Source: Trichosphaerium sp. ATCC 40318 (lineage: Eukaryota > Discosea > Flabellinia > Trichosidae). From it: a stretch of 64,000 bases of DNA. The notes under the pieces were generated by a model. It did not search any database, was not told where the DNA came from, and saw nothing but the letters and a program-made list of their open reading frames with translations. Positions 46,339 through 58,165 of this stretch are shown here, in pieces (the first letter of the stretch is position 1; every line of letters begins with the position of its first letter). The position numbers and the translations under genes were made by a program. The stretch covers positions 62,001 to 126,000 of the forward strand of contig JALMLS010000179.1 in assembly GCA_038496445.1 (NCBI GenBank), in the 5' to 3' direction.

Positions 46339-47252
46339 ATGGCAAGAACTCCAAGCTGTAAACTCGTTACAATGCTAACTCTATTTAGAACGCTCAAATA
46401 AACGACGACATTATTGTACTGACAGACCCAACTTCAGGTTTAGATTTTGATATCCCTGAGAGCCTTTACAAGCTTGTAGTTAAAATAGGTATTACTTTAA
46501 AAGCCCAAAACGTAACGAGACAAAGCTAACCAATCCCCAGAAACCCAAAAGAACATAACCATATCAGAAAAACAATACAGCAAACATGAAGTATCAAAGA
46601 TAACAAAGAACGTTGATCTATGGAGAGCACGTGCGACTGTGAGCGAATCCAAAAGACATCAACTTGAAGAAAATATTGTATCATATCAAAAAACGATATC
46701 TGAACAGCAGGTAAGTAATCACATGTTCTTCACGTGACATAAACTTCTTTTACTTGAAAAAAAAAAAAACTCAAAAGATCCTCACCTTATTTTTTGTTTT
46801 AGAAAACCATACGCATGTTAAGAAACTCTCTGGTATTATTGAAAGATCGTATGAGACATCCTACACAATGTTCACCACTTCATCACCAACAAATCAAAGC
46901 GCCAAAGTTCTGTACAAACTTGAACTTGAAACGAAAAAAACCAACTCCACCAAAGTCGTCTGACATCCAACAAAATAGTGACATCAAGGCGCATATACAC
47001 AGACGGAAACGTGCACGTCTATCACGGTCAGGTGTTGTAAAACCACAACCACTTTTTATCCCAGGAAAGGTTGAAGCAGAAGCAAAGAGCGATTCGAACT
47101 CTTCTTTCTCAATACTCGACAGTCAACTACATACAACTACAACAATAGAATCATACCCTAGACACATCACTTTATCTCCGAGGGCAATACCAATCAGCAT
47201 AGATCAACTGACACAACGAAATGACTTTGACGTCCTCAGAATATCGTCATAA
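46339..47252 (+). CDS. Coiled-coil nuclear-type protein, copy 2 of a duplicated gene
   Basis: Exon structure is the same as at 40576: MARTPSCKL; NAQINDDIIVLTDPTSGLDF; ETQKNITISEKQYSKHEVSK (with about eight extra residues compared with copy 1); and KTIRMLRNSLVLLKDRMR to 47252. The basic HRRKRARLSRSG segment and the QRNDFDVLRISS end are unchanged. Both copies keep open frames and matching splice sites, so both look functional. The first intron is 23 nt (46366-46388). The copies lie in the same orientation, about 5.8 kb apart, with an ELM2-SANT gene and an LRR relic between them. The function is unknown. Confidence 0.7.
46366..46388 (+). other. 23-nt intron with branch-point-like CTAAC
   Basis: Donor GTTACA, internal GCTAAC and acceptor TTTAG. 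Its length is not a multiple of three, so splicing is required to keep the frame conserved with copy 1. Confidence 0.75.
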
Positions 47253-47350
47253 TGAAAAAGAAAGCTGCTGTAAAAATCCTTATTTATTGTACATAAAAAT
47301 AGTTTGCTTCTTCTTTTACTTAGTTTACTAACTATTGTTGTTACTTTTAT

Positions 47351-48839
47351 TCAGTTCTTTATGAATTGTATTGTAACATATCCGTGACTTTTATTATCAA
47401 CCAAACACTTTGATACATCGCTTCCATCATTCCTAATAAATGAGCCTCCTCCGCCTCCACCTCCAATCTTGCTATAGCAGCTTTCGCAACGACCACCTCC
47501 ACTATAACCTGAACCAGCTTGTTGAGCTCCACCAAACCCTAGAATACCTTTACCATCCTTAATGTTTCTCCATCCTAACCCTTGGCCGGCTGCATAAGTC
47601 TGTTTCATTTGATGGCCATAACCATCTTCACCATTAGTCCCAGCACATCTAAAGAAAATTGTTACAAAAAAAAAAGCAGAAACGAAAAGAGAGTTTAACT
47701 TGTAACTTACTTTGCTGTACAATCCCCATTATTAGCATTAGGTGTAAGCGAAGCATTGAAACCAACAAATATATGCCCACAGCCACCTCCACCAGCTACA
47801 ATAAGAGGATCTCTTGTATGATACTTTCTTTGATTATTTAAGAAAACAAAACTACCATTTCCTCCATAGTTGCTCCCATTATGGGGCCATATTTGACCAA
47901 CAATAAGTTCTAAAGCATCTTTCTTATGTAACTTAAAAGTTGCCTTCATTTGAGCCGCTAACCCACCTACAAAAGCACAAAGTTATTCAAAGAAAAAAAA
48001 ACGGTTTCCACTATGTTGTTTCTTAATTAATTCTCGTTTGACAAAGCTAGTACCTTTACCGCCTCCATAGTCCTTTCCACTACAACCTGTAACCGCTATC
48101 ATATAGTGACCATCAGCGGGTACTTCAAACCTTAAATAAAGGTAAGCAAATCCAATTATATCTTTCTTTAGTCGCACCACTCTATAGCACCAGTGTACTT
48201 AAACACCCTTGGTTTGTCTTTAAGCGCTGTAACCTTTTGGATGCAGATCTGCTTCTCTTCAAGTTGTACAGCACAAAACCCGGCATATAGATCTTCTAGA
48301 GCTTTAATACGCTTAAGAACACCTTCTGAACCGTTTGGTTGAAGTGTAACACCCTGGAGGGCGTCGAGACGTGTACTCATGTCTTCTATACGTTGATTTG
48401 CGATACTTAGACTCAGTTTGAGGCTTGCTATTTCAGCGTGCGTACAATCCTTTACATGCTCCAGTAAATCCATCTTAGTTCCTTTGAAACCGCATTTACG
48501 GCCGATACATTTACGCTCGGCGTAGTCGCACTCTTCGGTATGCTTCTCCCAGTCGCAGAAGTTCATTTGTTTTGCGCATTGTGGTATTATACAAATGATT
48601 TGGCACTTGTCGACATCTGTGTTTATTTCTGCGCTGTAAGAAAAGGGTTTCTTGTGTTTTAGGCATTGATTGTTTTCTGGGAGGCAATTTTTGCATAGAA
48701 TACAAGGAAACCTGTTCCTCTGGCACGCGTGAGCGTTTAACGCCAGTTTGTTACAACCAAGACATTTCAGTTCCTCCGCTTCGTCGTCATCAAGGAACTG
48801 GTAAGGATCACCAGACGTACTAGTACTAGTTTCACACAT
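47351..48839 (-). CDS. RING/TRAF-type zinc-finger protein with ALK-like glycine-rich domain
   Basis: The ATG at 48839 opens a long exon: a RING-like Cys-rich block (LKCLGCNKLALNAHACQRNR, then CILCKNCLPENNQCLKH), a TRAF/SIAH-type finger (CIIPQCAKQMNFCDWEKHTE then CDYAERKCIGRKCGFKGT) and a coiled coil (IASLKLSLSIANQRIEDMST). An intron with donor GTGCGA (about 48173-48127) joins YTGAIEW to FEVPADGHYMIAVTGCSG. This begins a beta domain with NGSNYGGNGSFVFLNN, DPLIVAGGGGCGHIF, GYSGGGRCESC and GGGGGGGSFIRNDG, ending at 47351. That part matches the glycine-rich domain of ALK/LTK receptors and related proteins. The RING/TRAF part suggests ubiquitin-ligase or adaptor work in the cytosol. Having no signal peptide is unexpected for a glycine-rich domain. 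Confidence 0.75.
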
Positions 48840-49446
48840 GCTATTTCTATTTATATAAACCGCTTGAGATGCGTTTGTTGTTGTGGTTGAATTAGTGTTG
48901 ACTTTTGAAGGAACTAGAGATTAATGAAGCGGTTTCGACTTTGTAGCGACTTATTTGTAAAAAGTACAGAACCACAACGAACCATTTAATGTTTACCAAC
49001 TTGCTAAAATAAAGGATTGCGATAAATGAATAAAGGAAGTGTACTCTGAGGTAGCAACCGAAATAATAATAAAAAATTTCTCCGTAAATGTAATTCAATC
49101 AATCAGTTGTAAAAGTACGTTTTTCAAATACAGAGTAAAGAAGGAACTGAGTTCGTTTCATGGGGTTTTTTTTTTGCATTTAACATTGTCTCACACAATG
49201 GTGACTCAGTTTTTTGGGAAAATACAGCATATGTGAGTTTGCTTGTTATTCGCAGTTTGAGAATAAAATCTGAATTTTTGACTAAAGCACTTAGTGTTTT
49301 TTAATTGTAGAGTTTCTATGGGCAACGGAATCAACAGTGACAACATAATCACCATCTGGATTGTTGCCCCCGATCGTTATCTGAGCTAGACAAAGATAAA
49401 CGGCTACTGCAAACACAATCTCACAATACGTTGGTATCGTAAATAT
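48840..49446. other. Intergenic stretch
   Basis: Short open frames only. It probably holds the promoter of the RING-type gene and the 3' end of the methyltransferase gene. Nothing else is recognised. Confidence 0.4.
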
Positions 49447-50428
49447 TTATTGTGCAACCTTGTATTTATGTGCAAATCTATTAGTACTTTTGTTTGGATT
49501 AGTCCATGCCTGAGATTTTAGCTTATCTTTTTTATCCGTAAAAATATCAGACTTGTCCACTAGCTCGAACCCAGCTTCTGTTATTTCTTTCTCAACAAGA
49601 TCTTCATCAATCCGATGTAACCCTCTGTTACTTCCACTGTACTTACTCCCTGACCCTAAGTTGACGTCAAACACTACTACTATAAACCCAAGCAATAAGT
49701 TACCTTTAGGGGCTCTATGGTCGACCATAATGAAAACGCCTGTGTCAGGATTTAGCGCTTTCTTAACAGAAGATAGCATTTTTTTTCTATCAACATCCAT
49801 ATCAAACAAATCGTGATAATTATCATACATTAACACTAAGTCATATCCACCTCGTTTAATATTTGTAGCTGGTTTAGCATATGGTTTACTAAACGAAGAC
49901 CAGTAATACACAAGTTGTTTAGGGTTTTGTAAGTCCGATTCCAACGCTTGAACTTTTGCCAGTCCGTAACTTTTAAAGAAACCTTTCCATTCTGAAGCTT
50001 GGTGAGCGTATACTTTTTCTCCTGTCACGTGCGCAATCAAAGCACTCCAATAGTAGAATCCAGAACTATAAGGTTCGAAGTGAGTATTACAATATGTTAC
50101 GTGCAACTAAAAGACACCTTATGTCTAAGACTTGATCTCCTTTTTTAACTCCAACCCATTTCAGAAATTCGATTGGTTTTCGAAAGGTATCTCGGTTCTT
50201 GTCGCCTTTTGATCTGAATAACATTGTAAGAGATTAAAATATATCTGAAACGCTTTATAAGACAATAGTGGATGCCTATCGTACCTCTGTGGATCATCTA
50301 AGGCTTTCTGAACTTTGTCGACTAACAATACATAAGCAACAAAAAACAAGTAAATGACGTTGTAAACGTTTCCAAGAGGAGTAAACTAAAAACAATATCC
50401 AAAGGACCTTACAACTTGCGGATGACAT
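49447..50428 (-). CDS. SAM-dependent methyltransferase (COG4798-like)
   Basis: The first exon (ATG 50428, MSSA) joins IDKVQKALDDPQRYDRHPLL. Then come VGVKKGDQVLD (start of the SAM-binding motif), SGFYYWSALIAHVTGEKVYA, YDLVLMYDNYHDLFD, VKKALNPDTGVFIMVDHRAP, a small intron (donor GTAACT at about 49705), then GSGSKYSGSNRGLHRIDEDL and VEKEITEAGFELVDKSDIF. It ends KYKVAQ at 49447. The VDHRAPKGSG..LHRID..V..E...AGF order matches predicted methyltransferases of the COG4798 group, whose substrate is mostly unknown. The splice near 50090-50125, which would complete the glycine-rich loop, is uncertain. Confidence 0.72.
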
Positions 50429-50861
50429 TATGAGGTGTTGTTGCGTTGGTTGTTTCTCTCTTTTAGACTCTGTTTTCCGCGGGAACGGAACTCCTTCGGA
50501 CTTGCCATTCTCTGAAAAACAGACATATAAACCAAAAGATTGCCGCAATTTTATCCGCAGCTGTTGTCGCTATTACAAACGAAAAGTTCAGAAAACATGC
50601 TACTATTGTGTACATTTTCTCTAGTGCAATCATATGACGCAAAAGACTACGTAAAAAGTCTAAAACGACAAAATCTGTTTGCTGGTTGTTATTTTTTTTT
50701 TATTTATTTCATTTCAATTTGAGTCACACATTGTTTTCTTCTTTTGGTGCACCTCATATTCTTCTTCACAAATACATTAAAAGTACAAGATTTTCCCCAT
50801 TCCTTTCGTTACCGGTTAGGTTTTTTTTTTCAAATTTCTGAAAAAAAAAAATGAAGGAAAA
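50429..50861. other. Intergenic stretch between two minus-strand genes
   Basis: Contains short plus-strand frames (50430-50722) with no domain and long T/A runs (50690-50710, 50820-50850). The left part is the promoter region of the methyltransferase. Nothing else is supported. Confidence 0.4.
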
Positions 50862-53800
50862 TCAAGAGTTCTCCATCTCAATGATACCAGAGCTAGCTGT
50901 TCCAACAGAAGATGATGAATGGTGTTCTCTAGGTGTAGTAGAACCAGATTGATGTAGTTTATCCAAAGTGACGTTATGTAAAGCGCCTAAATTTTCAAAA
51001 CTGAAAGATTTATCTATATCATCTGAACTACCAACACTTGAGTCTGTGCCAGATGACTCTGACCAGTTATCAAGTTGTGCTAAGTAATATATTAGACAAA
51101 TAAAACTTTAAAAAAAAACAAAAACACAGAAATAACAAAATTATCACGTGACAATGAATCGTTAAAACGTGATTTGGGATTTTTCAAAAAAGTGCCGAAA
51201 ATGAGCGGCGAGTGCCACCACCAGCAATGGCTACCATTTAAGGCATTTTTTCAAATATTTTATGATTGTGCGCACATGAATCAAAATAAGATGTGTCTTC
51301 AGCATCCTCAAGGTTAGGTTCGAAACTAGCTTTAGTTGATCGAAGATTTTCCCAATCTACACCTTTGAAAAAAGGATGATACTTTACTTCATGAGCACCC
51401 TGTGACCCTAACCTTTGAGATTGGTTTGGATTCAGTAGTTTCTCTATTAAGTCTCTTCCAGACTTAGATGTGTCACTAGGTAAATCATCCCAAGGAATCC
51501 CTAAAGAACGATAAGAAGTTTGAAAAAAATCTTTAAACGCACGTCGTTGTAAAATGTTCTCAAAGATTTGTTTAGATGTATCAGCATTAAATGGTGGTAC
51601 ACCAGTAAGAAACTCAAATAACATAACACCAAGAGCCCACCAATCTACAGCAACACCATGACCAGTAGCCATAATGACTTCTGGAGCCAAATAATCTAAA
51701 AAATCAAACATAAGAAAATAATAAGAATACAACCAAACAAAATCATACCTGGTGTTCCAACGATTGAATGCCTGCTCCTGACGTTACCTTTTCTGGTACT
51801 TTCTGATCTTCTAGCTAAACTACCATAACGCCTATCAGGTGATATACGTCTGCTTGTAATCTTAGAACCAGGTATATGAGACATAGACTTTGAAAACTGT
51901 GCTTTTGATAAAGTTTTTCTTCTATTAGAATACTTGACTTTTGTTAACATTTTCCCGTTTGGCGGAGGCATCTTTCTATCCTCGTCAGGTGAAAATACAA
52001 CTCTTCTACGGCGAGAAGGTGGTGAGTATACTGTAGACTTTATAGGTGGCGTCTTTGTTCTTAAAATAGGTTGTCCCTCAACATCGTATCCAAGACTTCC
52101 TTCAAGTAATGCATATCGAGAAAGACCAAAATCTGTCAATTTAATATGGCCATCACGACCAATTAAAACATTATCAGGTTTCAGATCTACGTACAAATAA
52201 TTAAGTACTGACTAACAATACAACAAAAACAAAAAAACAACAACTTACCACGATGTGCAATACCCATTTTATGTAGATGTTCTAAAGCCATGACAAGTTC
52301 AGATGCTAAAAAAAAATTGTTAATAATGAATGGACTCTGAACTTGCTCCAAAAAAAAGTGGATTGGCGCTTGCTCTTTTTTTGAAAAAATACAAGATATA
52401 GCTAACACATACTGTAGAACTTTGCCCAACTCTCACCAAGAGAACCCAAATTCTTTAATAAAGCGTATAAATCTCCACCAGGAATATACTCTAAAATCAT
52501 GTACATTCTTTTCTTTGTAGTAAAACTCCATAGTAAATTAACCTAAATTTAAAATTACTACATAATCTTATACACGTTTAAACGTACAAAGTATTCAGAG
52601 CTACAATCAGCCATTATGTTCTTTTCTTGAAGAATATGTGAAAGTTGTTTTTTTCTTTTCATATCGTTCTTCTTCATCACTTTGACGGCGAATAAATCGC
52701 CTGTTTGTTTCTTCCTGTGTAGGTATACCTTACCAAAGGCACCTCTACTTATAGGCTTTACTTTTTCAAAGTCTTTAATACCGACAAGACGTGTTTTTGG
52801 TCTTGGTGTTATCAAAGGTGCATAAGTCATTCCAGGAAAATTTGGTATCTGACGTTTCCTTGCAACGCATTTGAACTTAATTACAACCTGTCTCTGAACC
52901 TTTTCAGCCCATTTATTAATTCTTTGAGAATCAGAAGGTGCATGCCTATAGTTTACTGGTGAGTAGTCAATAAAGGTTGCAAGAAAATCAAAATAAACAA
53001 AAAAACAGAGAAAGTTTTAGGATTAAGTCAAGAAATACACGTTTAGCTCTAGTTGGTTTGTTCGAAATTTCAAAATTCAACGTGTCGATTTAACAGTATA
53101 ATATTAGAGCAAAAAAATGAGAAAAAGGAAAAGGGTAGGTGCTTACTTAATCTGACGAAGTTGTTTTAGATAAACATCAAGTTTTTTCAAACTTATTTCA
53201 GCGTGTGCACGTAATGATAACTCTCTAATTGCATGTAATGTTGTGATTAGATCATCACTACGTTGCTTATTCTCATGATCAGCAACAAATTGTCCAAGCT
53301 CAGTAGCATACTATAAAAAAAAATGATATTAGCTAAATAAATTCCAATTCAAGAAATTTAACTGAAACAGCAACAAAACGACAAAAAGTGAAAATTAGAT
53401 ATCCTCGCAATAAATTCTGATGTCACATAACATTGCTTTAAATAAAACAAGTATTAAAATTCCAAAACAAATAAGAGTCGGCGAGAATATTGAACAACAC
53501 CCAAAAACTTTTTTTTTCAACTTGAAAAACAAAAAAATTTAAAACAACATGCGTGTTGTACCTTTGCTAATTGAAATTCTGCATTTACAATTCGATTCGC
53601 ATATGTCTTACTCATTAGACAGTACTTTGAATGATGTGTCATCTCAGGTTGTCGTATCATCTTTTCACAAATTCGACAAATCATATTCGATGAAATGTGC
53701 GAAGCACTATTATTACGCTCAAGTCGTGGTATAATCTGTGTAGGTGCTACAGGAAGTGTTCCTCGTCTAGCACGACCTTGAGGTACTTTCTTATTCTCTG

Positions 53801-54848
53801 GGCTACTCCTAGAAAGCTTTCTGATAGATCTAAACGAAAAGGAACGTCAGAAAAATCCGGTTTTGTTTGGAACACAAAAGCAAAAAATAATAATAAAAAA
53901 GTACATACGCATTATCGGGTAACAACCTTGGATCCATTCTAGTACGAGGACTAGCCTTCTTATTACGTGGACTACTCTTTTCTTCTATAGAAGACATTGC
54001 ATCAGAAGCCTTTGATCGTCTACTAGCGCTTGACGATCCTCTTCTTCTTCTTGGTGAAGGACTGTCTCTTGGTTTTACCATTTCTATTTTGGTTTGTACC
54101 GACGGAATTGAACGCGCATTAAGCGTTAATTGCTTTCCCGATTTCATAGCTTCGTTTGCAGTCATTTGAACACCAACTGAATTTGCACGTAGTTTTCTTG
54201 GCGTCCTAACGGACATTGTGCTTCTATTACTCTTATATTGCTTATAGTTATTGCTCATATCCTATTAAAACCGTTAGAGAAGTTATTGATACGCTTCTAA
54301 TTTTGTAATTCGTTATAAAGCCAAAAACCCACAAAAAAGGTAGTTGGTATTTGTTGTAGTACCATTAACGCCATTAGAGTATTCCATTTTCCGAGTACCA
54401 TTAGTAATTTGTCTACACGATCACGCGTTTCAACTCCAACCATCCGCAAATGTATAGATTCGATTATTTTTTCAGGTATAAGAACGCATAGGTCGTCATC
54501 GGCGAAACGGGCGTCAAGTTGATCAATTTGCTTACGTAAGCGTTTGTAATGTGGAGAGCGCTGAACCTCTCCAAGCCAAAGACTGCATTGTTTTTTCGTG
54601 TTCGTTAATTCGGGTTGTAGTTGGTCGAATAATTTATGGATAGACATAGCGTCACCAAACTGTGACGTATTAACGCCAGTAGAGAACGACCCTGAATCAG
54701 ATAGCGAAAACTCTGACTCAGAGGCTGAAATAGAGTCTATGTACAGGTTCTTTCTACTTCTACTGTTGCTACGGCGCTTCCGTTTCTTTTTAGATTTAAT
54801 TTTAATAGTTCGCCCCTTCTTGGGCTTCTTTTTACGATTGTGAGACAT
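50862..54848 (-). CDS. AGC protein kinase of the Rim15/IREH1/Greatwall type
   Basis: The ATG at 54848 opens a basic N-terminus (KKPKKGRTIKIKSKKKRKR) and a helical region. An intron at about 54371-54256 joins the Ser/Arg-rich part (SPSPRRRRGSSSASRR). A C2HC finger (MICRICEKMIRQPEMTHHSK then YC) follows, as in plant IRE/IREH1. The kinase has ISRGAFGKVYLHRK (Gly loop), FAVKVMKK (Lys), AHR/DLKPDNVLIG, LTDFGLSRY, an insert of about 110 residues, then PDYLAPEVIMATGHGVAVDW and a C-tail (FKGVDWENLRSTKASFEPNL; FSFENLGALHNVT near the end). The long insert between DFG and APE is the Greatwall/Rim15 mark. Greatwall inhibits PP2A-B55 through ENSA, and Rim15 acts in nutrient response. Many introns of 40-100 nt. 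Stop at 50862. Confidence 0.85.
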
Positions 54849-54954
54849 ACTGGCTGTACTGGAGTTTATATTGGTGGTAAGGCCAAGCGGCCAATCAATT
54901 AGGTCTGCCTCACTATTTTTGTAAATGACTTAAGCTACTCAAAATTCTGTACAT

Positions 54955-56873
54955 TTACAGTAACGCTATTCAAGCTGGCCTTACTAAAACGTACCACCAG
55001 GGTAGCTGCGCGTACCCAAGCGGTGAAACCAAAGCGTTTCACTCGCTACTGCGCTTCGACAACTGAAGAGGTATCCTATGATAATAAAAATGCGTATTAA
55101 CATGGTTTAGGAATGTGACGTTGCTGTTATTGGTGCAGGACCTGCTGGTACAATTAAGAACGCTAAAAATATACTAATTACGCATAGGTGCTGCCGTTGC
55201 ATGTGGATTGAGTGCGTAAATTCAGTTTATTTCTGTTTCTCATTTTAACCTACATCAAAACACCTACAAATTAACACAACGGCAGGATACCATCAATCGC
55301 ATTTAAAAGTAGCGCTTATTGACAGGGCACCGGCAAACAGTCAACTCAGACCAGATCATCAACCGCCTTCGTAAGTTCACTGATAGAACGTCAAGAAAAT
55401 TGCTCATGAGCACTAGAGCGCGTATTGTGTCTCTCAACCAAAATACAAAAAGCTTGCTTTCTTCCTTTGGCGCTTGGGAAAAGCTAACACCAGAACGCGT
55501 TGTACCTTTTGAGCGTATGTGCGTATGGGATGAAGATGTAGTGACTTTTGATGGAAGTGACCTTGGTTCTGATCATCTCGGTTGGATGGTACGCAATGAT
55601 GATTTGCAAGCGAGTTTAGACGCAGTGGCATCCTATTTGGATGTAATGTCATATCGACCATCAACCGTTGAAGGTATTCTCCTTTTTTCCTGAATTCTTC
55701 TACCTCCTGCTTCTTAAATTAACCAACACATAGAGCTAACACTCCCTTCAATTGATAAAAACTATGAAAATGAGCCAAGAGGAGATTGGGCACGTATAAA
55801 GTGCGTTCAAGAGATTATTTTCATAGTCATTTAGAATAACTTCTAATCGATACTAGATTAACTCATGATGGTAAGCAAACTACATTGAAAGCACGGCTTG
55901 TCATTGGTGCCGATGGAAAGTTTTCTATGGTAAGAAAAGTCGCCGGTATCCCAGCATCTGGGAAACAGTACAATCAACGTGGTGTTGTTGCAGTACTTAA
56001 CCACTCAGATTTTGGTCATTCCAATACTGCCTTTCAAAGATTCTTGCCTACTGGCCCTCTAGCCCTACTACCGGTGCGAAAACATGCCGAAAGAGTGTAC
56101 ACATCACCTTTTAATAATATTTTTAGACACATGACTCATCATCAGTTGTTGTATGGTCAGTCCCAATATATCAAGGTAAAATGTCTTTTAGGTCTTTTTC
56201 AATTCCATTGCAATTTCTTTTGTGAACTCAGTGTTTTTTAAAGCGGAACACTTGCTCGGTATATCCCCTACAGAATTTTCCTTAGCAGTACAAAAAGCCT
56301 TAACAGAAGGGTTATCAGAATCCACACTCAATCAAGCACGCAAAATGAGTAATTTGATGAAGAAACTTACAAAAAAAATAGATTCAACTGCCAACAAATT
56401 TAACAGGCACTGATGCTCGTAGAGGTGCTTTTCCTCTTTCAAAGATGCATGCTGAGAAGTATGTTGCTCCAAGAATGGCTCTTCTCGGCGATGCAGCCCA
56501 TGTAGTACATCCTCTAGCAGGACAAGGGCTAAACCTTGGTTTTGGCGATGTACAGGCTATGATAGATACACTAGGCGCTGGAATAGCCGCAGGACACGAT
56601 GTCGGTGATGTTGCCGTCCTAACAGACTATCAAACCGCTCGATATGGCACCAACACGGCTATTATTGAAGGTGTCGACGGTTTATCTACTCTTTTTTCAA
56701 ACAGCGTCACACCTTTAAGATATCTGAGAAATTTCGGGTTTAACGTTGTTAACCGACTAGGTGGCGCGAAGGTACGCTACATACTCACTAAACTTTTCTT
56801 GTAACGACCTTTCTAGCAAACATTCTTCGGCGCAGCTTCAGGATCTTCACCAGTAGCGAGCTTGCTCTCTTAG
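54955..56873 (+). CDS. COQ6: Ubiquinone-biosynthesis FAD monooxygenase (COQ6/UbiH family)
   Basis: A basic leader (RVAARTQAVKPKRFTRYCAS) likely targets mitochondria; its ATG is not identified, so the start is approximate. Then come CDVAVIGAGPAGAAVACGLS (FAD-binding GxGxxG, split by a 40-nt intron), LKVALIDRAPANSQLRPDHQ, RLVIGADGKFSMVRKVAG (the DG motif), GPLALLPV, and RRGAFPLSKMHAEKYVAPRM with ALLGDAAHVVHPLAGQGLNL. The GDAAH.HPLAGQGLNLG motif is diagnostic for UbiH/COQ6. COQ6 hydroxylates the C5 position of the coenzyme Q ring in the mitochondrial matrix. The last exon ends FFGAASGSSPVASLLS at 56873. Confidence 0.87.
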
Positions 56874-57284
56874 CACTATTATGTATTCACATGCTCTTAT
56901 TCCCAAATATGTATGAATGACACGAAATCGTCCCGCGGTGCTTGTGTTCGCACAATTACAAGAAATTCATTGACTGACGACGTACAATCACATAAATGGT
57001 TGTGTCGTTGCTATTTGTATGACAAACTACTTTCTGTAGTGCTATAATAAAAAAAAAATAAGAAGTTAAAAGTTCAGTTTCACATTTTTTGTTTTGTCCT
57101 ATAATTTCAAGGTTTCACCTACATCGCACCTCATCTAAACGTAAGTAAACTAAACTTTACACTTCAAGGTACACTATATTATAATAGTGGCTGTATTAGT
57201 TAACAAAACGCGTCACCACGTGACATAAGTTTTTTTCTTTGTTGTTTGTTTTTTCGCGCTCTTCGCACCTAATCACCTCATAGT
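56874..57284. other. Intergenic stretch
   Basis: No ORF of note. It contains a CACGTG (57217) 68 bases before the PLAC8 start, the only copy in the last 12 kb, so it could be a regulatory site. Confidence 0.35.
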
Positions 57285-57900
57285 ATGTCTGATTTTCAAA
57301 ACGGTCTTTTTGGTTGCTTCGACGACTTTGGTTTATGTATTATAACGTACGTAGAAAAGAGAATTTTTGGAATAAGTAAATGAGTTTTTATTGAAATTAT
57401 TCCTTTATTTCTTCTTTTACGGATATACTAATTGTCGTTTTAGCTGTTTGATACCAGTATACACCGCTGCGAAAAATAAAGCGAGCGTAGACGAGCGTGA
57501 CTGCACTTTCTGCGATTGTGTATGCTCCCCTAATCCTTACTTCACCAGACAACAAGTCAGAGCGAAATATGGTTTCACAGTACGTTTTTAAACCAAGTGT
57601 CACCTGGAATTTTCGAAACACTTCAGAAATGTTACCTAAAATCTCTGTGTCGCTTATTACACACCAACGCGGTAGAAAAAAGCTTACCAGACGACTTTCC
57701 TTGCCATTCTCCACATCTCGCTAGTTTTTACTCTAATTGTCATTTTAGTTCAATCCTTGTGTTGATTGCCTCCTTGTATTGTTCTGTAATGGTTGTATGA
57801 TTTGCCAGCACAACCGCGAATTGAAAGACAAAGGTAACGGTTTTCTTCAAAAAAACAATCTCAACTCATTTTTTTCTTCATAGGTTCTCCAAACTTGTAA
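57285..57900 (+). CDS. PLAC8-domain cysteine-rich protein
   Basis: The ATG at 57285 gives MSDFQNGLFGCFDDFGLCII, an intron (donor GTACGT), CLIPVYTAAKNKASVDERDC with CVCSPNPYFTRQQVRAKYGF, a second intron (about 57586-57750), and FNPCVDCLLVLFCNGCMICQ then HNRELKDKG, SPNL. The order GLF.CF.D, Cys-rich helix, R..VR.KYG, C..C.......C..CQ..REL is the PLAC8 (cornifelin/FCR) domain. The family includes plant cadmium-resistance and cell-size proteins, usually at membranes. The protein is about 110 residues and lacks a separate membrane segment beyond the hydrophobic CLLVLFCNGC helix. Confidence 0.8.
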
Positions 57901-58165
57901 CTGCGTTATCGCCTCCCCACTTGTCATAAATAGAAATAAAACAAAGGTCTTTTACTCCACGCGTCATACTACGAAATCCTGCACGCAATCTCAGAACACA
58001 ACAGCTTCAAAGTTTGTTTTTTGTTCATTTTTTTGATAAATAGCAATTTACATGCGAGCGTTTATTTGTCAGTTTACAATACTTTGTTTTGGGTCTTTAT
58101 CTGTTACATTAATTGCTTCTTACACTCCAAAAGCGAAATTTGCAGACCTCAATAATATTCTCGAT

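Noticed and set aside
49553-49816. Plus-strand 87-codon frame
   Set aside because: Shadow of the methyltransferase gene on the minus strand.
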